From Pararhizobium qamdonense (GTDB taxonomy: Bacteria; Pseudomonadota; Alphaproteobacteria; Rhizobiales; Rhizobiaceae), in NCBI RefSeq assembly GCF_029277445.1, contig NZ_CP119567.1, forward strand, positions 836,498-900,497: a stretch of 64,000 bases of DNA, given 5' to 3'. The notes under the pieces were generated by a model, which had not been told where the DNA came from, made no database searches, and was given only the letters and a program-made list of their open reading frames with translations. Position numbers and translations under genes: made by a program. Within the stretch, counting starts at the first letter, position 1, and each line of letters begins with the position of its first letter. This document shows positions 60,615 to 64,000 of the stretch, in pieces.

Positions 60615-61910
60615 TCAAGGCTGCGGCTCGATTTCAAGCGTGCGCGCCTTCACCTGTCCTGAGCGCCCTGCACCCCAGCCGGCTATCCCGGCAGAAATTC
60701 CAAGCAGGATAAACAGGAAGGCGCTTGCAGAGAAGCTGCCTGTCCAGGAATGAAGGAGGCCAACGATCAACGGCCCGATCGCAGCCAGGAGATAACCGAC
60801 GCATTGCGCCATTCCGGAGAGATGCGCCGCGACATGCGCATCCGGGGACCGCAACACGATGATCGTCATCGCAACTGAGATCAGACCCCCCTGCCCTATG
60901 CCCTGCAGGACCGCCCAGACCCAGACCGTCGATAGCGGCGCGAAAAGCAGCCCAAGCAAAGCGATGACCGCTGACGAAAGCACCATCATGACGACGGCGC
61001 GCTGATCGGGCCGGCGCACGGCAATATGCGGGATGACAAGGCAGGCGCCGGCCTGGACCATCACCGAAACAGACACGACAGCACCGGCTGTGATGCCATC
61101 AAGGCCCCGCTCGCGCAGGATCGGCACGAGCCAGCCGAACACGCAATAGGCAAGCGCGGACTGGAACCCCATAAACAGCGTGACCTGCCAGGCGAGCCGA
61201 TCGCGCAACAGGCCCTGAACCCGAAACCCGGATTGTTTCGGGCGGCGGCTGAGCCAAAATGCCTGCGGCAACCATAAGAGCAGAACAAGGAAAACCGGCA
61301 GCGCCCAGGCCCCCAAAGCTGCAGGTGCCGAGCCATTCAGCAGATGTTCGATCGGCAAAGTAAACCCCGCAGCCGCTGCGGCACCGGCACACAGCGCCAT
61401 CGTATAACATCCGGTCATCAGGGCTGCCTTGTCAGGGAAATCCCGTTTGACGAGACCGGGCAGAAGGACGTTGCCAACGGCGATGCAGGCACCGGCAAGT
61501 GCCGTTCCGAGAAAGAGAAGCGGGACGGAATTCAGGCTTCGAAGCGCAGTTCCGAGCATCAATAAAGCAAGGACGCCCAGCAGGGTCCGTTCCGTTCCTA
61601 TTTTTTGTGCCAGCCAGGGTGCGAGCGGCGAAAAGGCCCCGAGGCAGACGACCGGCAGCGTGGTGAGCAAACCAATGGCTGCCGTCGAAAGACCGAATGT
61701 CTGCGCAATTTCCGGAAGCAATGCGGAGGCGCTGGAAAAGACCGGGCGAAGATTGAATGCGATCAGCACAAGGCTGACGCCGAGCAGCAAACGCGCGGCG
61801 GCACTTGGCGGCGCAATGAGGCGTGGTTGCGGCACGCTGTCGATCTCGGCATCAATCAGCTGGTCATCGATAGCCTGAAGGGGCCTTACCTGTTTTGGTT
61901 GGGCAGTCAT
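60615..61910 (-). CDS. MFS transporter (CynX/NimT type)
   Basis: A 431-residue twelve-helix transporter. After a ~40-residue cytosolic N-terminus come LLGVSLVLIAFNLRPVFSSASALLPEI and a G-rich loop (LAPWLAQKIGTERTLLG) typical of the CynX/NimT group, which carries cyanate, nitroimidazoles or other small organic anions. The ATG overlaps the GntR stop (ATGA), so the two genes are one transcript and the GntR protein likely controls it. The frame continues open upstream to 62054 inside the GntR gene and is not used. Confidence 0.88.
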   Translation of the reverse strand: MTAQPKQVRPLQAIDDQLIDAEIDSVPQPRLIAPPSAAARLLLGVSLVLIAFNLRPVFSSASALLPEIAQTFGLSTAAIGLLTTLPVVCLGAFSPLAPWLAQKIGTERTLLGVLALLMLGTALRSLNSVPLLFLGTALAGACIAVGNVLLPGLVKRDFPDKAALMTGCYTMALCAGAAAAAGFTLPIEHLLNGSAPAALGAWALPVFLVLLLWLPQAFWLSRRPKQSGFRVQGLLRDRLAWQVTLFMGFQSALAYCVFGWLVPILRERGLDGITAGAVVSVSVMVQAGACLVIPHIAVRRPDQRAVVMMVLSSAVIALLGLLFAPLSTVWVWAVLQGIGQGGLISVAMTIIVLRSPDAHVAAHLSGMAQCVGYLLAAIGPLIVGLLHSWTGSFSASAFLFILLGISAGIAGWGAGRSGQVKARTLEIEPQP

Positions 61911-62587
61911 GACAAAAGCATCCTGTCGAGTGCGCTCAGTATCGGAGCCATGAAGCGGCGTGTCGCCGCATCGGCCTGATCTGCCGACCCGGAGGCAATG
62001 GCATCGATGATATCGGCATGCGCCTGCATGTCGGGTTCGGGGAGTTCGTCGCACAGCGTGGCTTCGATGGTCTCGCGGATGGAGGCGGAAAAGAATTCGT
62101 AAATTTCGATCATGGCCTGATTGCCGGACGCGGCGACGACAGCCTTGTGGAAGGCAAGATCCCGGACGATATAGTCCTCGCGGTCGCCCTCGTTGCTATG
62201 GCCGCGAACCTCAAGCAGTGAACGCAACGCCGGGATTGCCGCCGGAGCGTGGCGGATGGCAGCCATGCGAGCGGCCTCGACCTCCAGCGCGCAGCGCGCT
62301 TCCAGAAGATCGCGCAACCCGGCACCCCGTGCGCGCGAAAAACTTTCGACAGGATCGGTCTTGGAACGGACATAGGTGCCTGACCCCTGCTTCGTCTCCA
62401 GAAACCCTTTGGCAACGAGAACGCGGACGGCCTCGCGCACGGTGCCGCGGCTGACGGACAGCAGCGACGACAACGTCGCCTCGTTCGGCAACTGGCCACC
62501 GACCGGCCATCGGCCGGAACTGATCTCCAACCGCATCGCCTCGACAGCCGTGTCAGTAAGATTTGTTCGCGAGAGAGCCTGCATCAT
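61907..62587 (-). CDS. GntR-family regulator (FCD type) of the MFS gene
   Basis: A 226-residue repressor-like protein. Winged helix at ~8-72 (AVEAMRLEISSGRWPVGGQL, SLLSVSRGTVREAVRVLVAK, TKQGSGTYVRS). FCD helical domain at ~90-220 with metal/ligand His in DLAFHKAVVAASG and HADIIDAI. The upstream palindrome at 62589-62619 abuts its start codon, so autoregulation is likely. Confidence 0.88.
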   Translation of the reverse strand: MMQALSRTNLTDTAVEAMRLEISSGRWPVGGQLPNEATLSSLLSVSRGTVREAVRVLVAKGFLETKQGSGTYVRSKTDPVESFSRARGAGLRDLLEARCALEVEAARMAAIRHAPAAIPALRSLLEVRGHSNEGDREDYIVRDLAFHKAVVAASGNQAMIEIYEFFSASIRETIEATLCDELPEPDMQAHADIIDAIASGSADQADAATRRFMAPILSALDRMLLS

Positions 62588-62588
62588 T

Positions 62589-62619
62589 ATTCATCCAGTC
62601 ATCCGATGACTTGATGAAT
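62589..62619. promoter_or_regulatory. Palindromic operator at the GntR/MFS promoter
   Basis: Arms ATTCATCCAGTCAT and ATGACTTGATGAAT are 14-base inverted repeats with one mismatched pair around a CCG spacer. The site ends one base before the GntR start codon (62587). Confidence 0.75.
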
Positions 62620-62754
62620 AGAACCTATTGAGCGTATCCGCAAGATATTTGGCACGACTGCATGCAAAGACGCGCCGACAGAGTTGTTCGCTTCAATGAG
62701 ACGGCGGCAAGTGCGAAGGCCGCCCTTGGCGAAACCCGTTCTATGCGCTGCTCT

Positions 62755-63279
62755 CTATTTCCACTCGTGAAGCCGCGCTGCGCGATAAGGCTGCTCACTC
62801 TCCAACACAAAACCATTGCCTGCTTCAGACACATATTCCTGTGCGTCAGCATCATCATTGAACCCGACAAACACCATCAGCATGGCGCGGGCGACCGGTT
62901 CGCCTTTCTTGCGATAGGAGAAATTGACGGCGCAATGGGGATATCGTGCATTTACCGCTGCCGTCTGCGCGCCTTTGCCAGAATGCGCGCCATCCACTGG
63001 ATCGGTGAGCGCAACGAATTGCCCAAGCGCGAAGAAGCGATCCATTGCCGAAAATGCGGAGGATTGAGCAACCTTCTGGTTTAAGCCATCTGCAGAGCGG
63101 CCATAGTACAGACTGTCGGTCTGACCCCTCCTGCGCTTTGTTTCATAGACAATGACGCTACCGGCTGCGGCCAGTTCCAGGCGAACCTCGAACGTCTGAA
63201 ACAATTCGGGATGCCGGTCCAATTGGGTGAACAGACCCCTCACGTCCGCGATATAATCCGCATAGAGCGCAACGGCCAT
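62755..63279 (-). CDS. Protein of unknown function
   Basis: A 174-residue soluble protein starting MAVALYADYIADVRGLFTQL. I do not recognise the family. It has a mixed alpha/beta look, with FEVRLELAAAGSVIVYETKR and a basic stretch (KRRRGQTD), then ALTDPVDGAHSGKGAQTAAV and AMLMVFVGFNDDADAQEYVS. The last part could be a beta-strand domain, but no motif is convincing. The ATG is preceded by GAAGGAGAT. It has no operon partner; 62620-62754 upstream of the GntR operator is empty. Confidence 0.6.
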   Translation of the reverse strand: MAVALYADYIADVRGLFTQLDRHPELFQTFEVRLELAAAGSVIVYETKRRRGQTDSLYYGRSADGLNQKVAQSSAFSAMDRFFALGQFVALTDPVDGAHSGKGAQTAAVNARYPHCAVNFSYRKKGEPVARAMLMVFVGFNDDADAQEYVSEAGNGFVLESEQPYRAARLHEWK

Positions 63280-63497
63280 GGGGCATCTCCTTCATAGTCC
63301 TAGAAACGTGTGCCTATCACGCGCCTCTCAATGGCGACAGATTTTTCTCGGATATTGAAGAAGGATGGAAAACGCGAATGGGCGGTTATCGTTGGTGATG
63401 CCATAAAAACCGCACCGCCAGTCAATTCACCATAATGACTGATAATCTTGACCAGCTCGGCTTTCGGCGAGCCACTGTGTTATTTTAACCCGCCACG

Positions 63498-63755
63498 ATG
63501 AGGGAAGCAACGTTCCTGACACCATTTCACGGTTCGTACAGAGCAATTAAGATCAACCAAACGACCCAGCAAATGATCGACGGTTGGGAGCTTTTGACAC
63601 GTTTGAAAAAGCTTCACTGGATGCTCGATGAAGGCTCGCCGGTACTGTATATTGTAACAGTAAAAAGCCTGGTGATGGCCGCAACGATTCGGATCATGGC
63701 TGCTGGCGCAACGTTTTTCTCGGGCTTCAACGGGATGACAGTTCCGGAAAATTGA
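63498..63755 (+). CDS. Possible small protein of unknown function
   Basis: An 85-residue frame from ATG 63498 (MREATFLTPFHGSYRAIKIN) with WELLTRLKKLHWMLDEGSPV and a hydrophobic tail (LVMAATIRIMAAGATFFSGF). There is no strong ribosome site, and I know no homologous family. The region is AT-richer than the rest, so chance open frames are more likely. The remaining 245 bp to the window end show no gene. Confidence 0.35.
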   Translation: MREATFLTPFHGSYRAIKINQTTQQMIDGWELLTRLKKLHWMLDEGSPVLYIVTVKSLVMAATIRIMAAGATFFSGFNGMTVPEN

Positions 63756-64000
63756 TCCCCTGCCCGTTTTTTCCGGTACGCCGATTTTCAGTTCTTGCGC
63801 GTGATGAGTTCGTCAATTGCTTGTTCCGCTTGGTTTTTACCGATCTAGTCATTGATTTTCCATGATAAGTTTGCGCCGCGTTAAGATATCGTTAACCAAA
63901 AAGGTCTTGCCCAAAACTCAGAATCGGAGCCTATTGCCAACGGCGGAAATTGTTCGCTTTCCCGCAAAATATCGCCACTGGCAACAAAATGAGTTTCGCA

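Overview
The window looks like chromosome or large replicon from an alphaproteobacterium of the Rhizobiaceae (Rhizobium/Agrobacterium type). The reasons are the high GC content, a SyrB-like protein pair, a DUF1127 small protein, an anti-Shine-Dalgarno 'cuckoo'-type small RNA array, a cyclase-TPR protein of a kind common in rhizobia, and a hydroxyproline locus with many ABC transporters. No rRNA, tRNA, CRISPR array or phage is visible. Genes are dense, with many ATGA stop/start overlaps.

Region 1 (1-9.5 kb) is a compact cAMP-type module. It has a Crp/Fnr-family regulator (2648-3406, +), a class III adenylate cyclase with TPRs (7767-9530, -), a 1,423-residue cytochrome P450 / membrane segment / DyP-peroxidase fusion (3413-7684, -) and the first ~760 residues of an unrecognised large protein (1-2288, -). 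Perfect TGTGA-N6-TCACA sites lie about 60 bp upstream of both putative effector genes. A 186-bp palindromic MITE-like element sits just upstream of the regulator.

Region 2 (9.8-21.2 kb) is a surface-polysaccharide locus: an O-acyltransferase with SGNH domain, a GT39-like membrane transferase, GT8-like and GT92-like transferases, an ELM1-family protein, and four proteins of a GT42/DUF115-like fold. Region 3 (21.4-24.3 kb) holds an HtrA-like protein that has lost its whole catalytic triad, dinB, an opposite-strand array of four hairpins each exposing CCUCCUCCC, and a DUF1127 gene.

Region 4 (24.4-33 kb) is an eight-gene catabolic operon (ribose-type ABC importer, phosphotriesterase-like lactonase, GATase-like protein, PfkB kinase, BtpA/SgcQ protein, M20 amidohydrolase). 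An XRE-cupin regulator lies beside it, with matching operators before the operon and before itself. The substrate is not known. Region 5 (33-38.4 kb) has a DnaQ-like exonuclease, the SyrB-like pair, a MATE exporter, a small unknown gene and a VapBC pair with a perfect palindromic operator.

Region 6 (38.4-51.3 kb) is a near-complete hydroxyproline regulon: polar amino acid ABC importer, 4-hydroxyproline epimerase, D-amino-acid dehydrogenase, DHDPS-family deaminase, ketoglutarate semialdehyde dehydrogenase, aconitase-X cis-3-hydroxyproline dehydratase, pyrroline-2-carboxylate reductase, and a proline-racemase paralogue with Ser/Thr in place of Cys/Cys. A GntR-FCD regulator probably controls it through a shared TTGT-repeat operator.

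Region 7 (51.6-60.6 kb) is a sugar or polyol locus: ABC ATPase and permease, a decayed binding-protein gene, an SDR dehydrogenase, and two DhaK/DhaL kinase pairs, one DhaK being fused to a SorC/DeoR-type regulator. Region 8 (60.6-64 kb) has an MFS transporter with its GntR regulator and two unknown genes.
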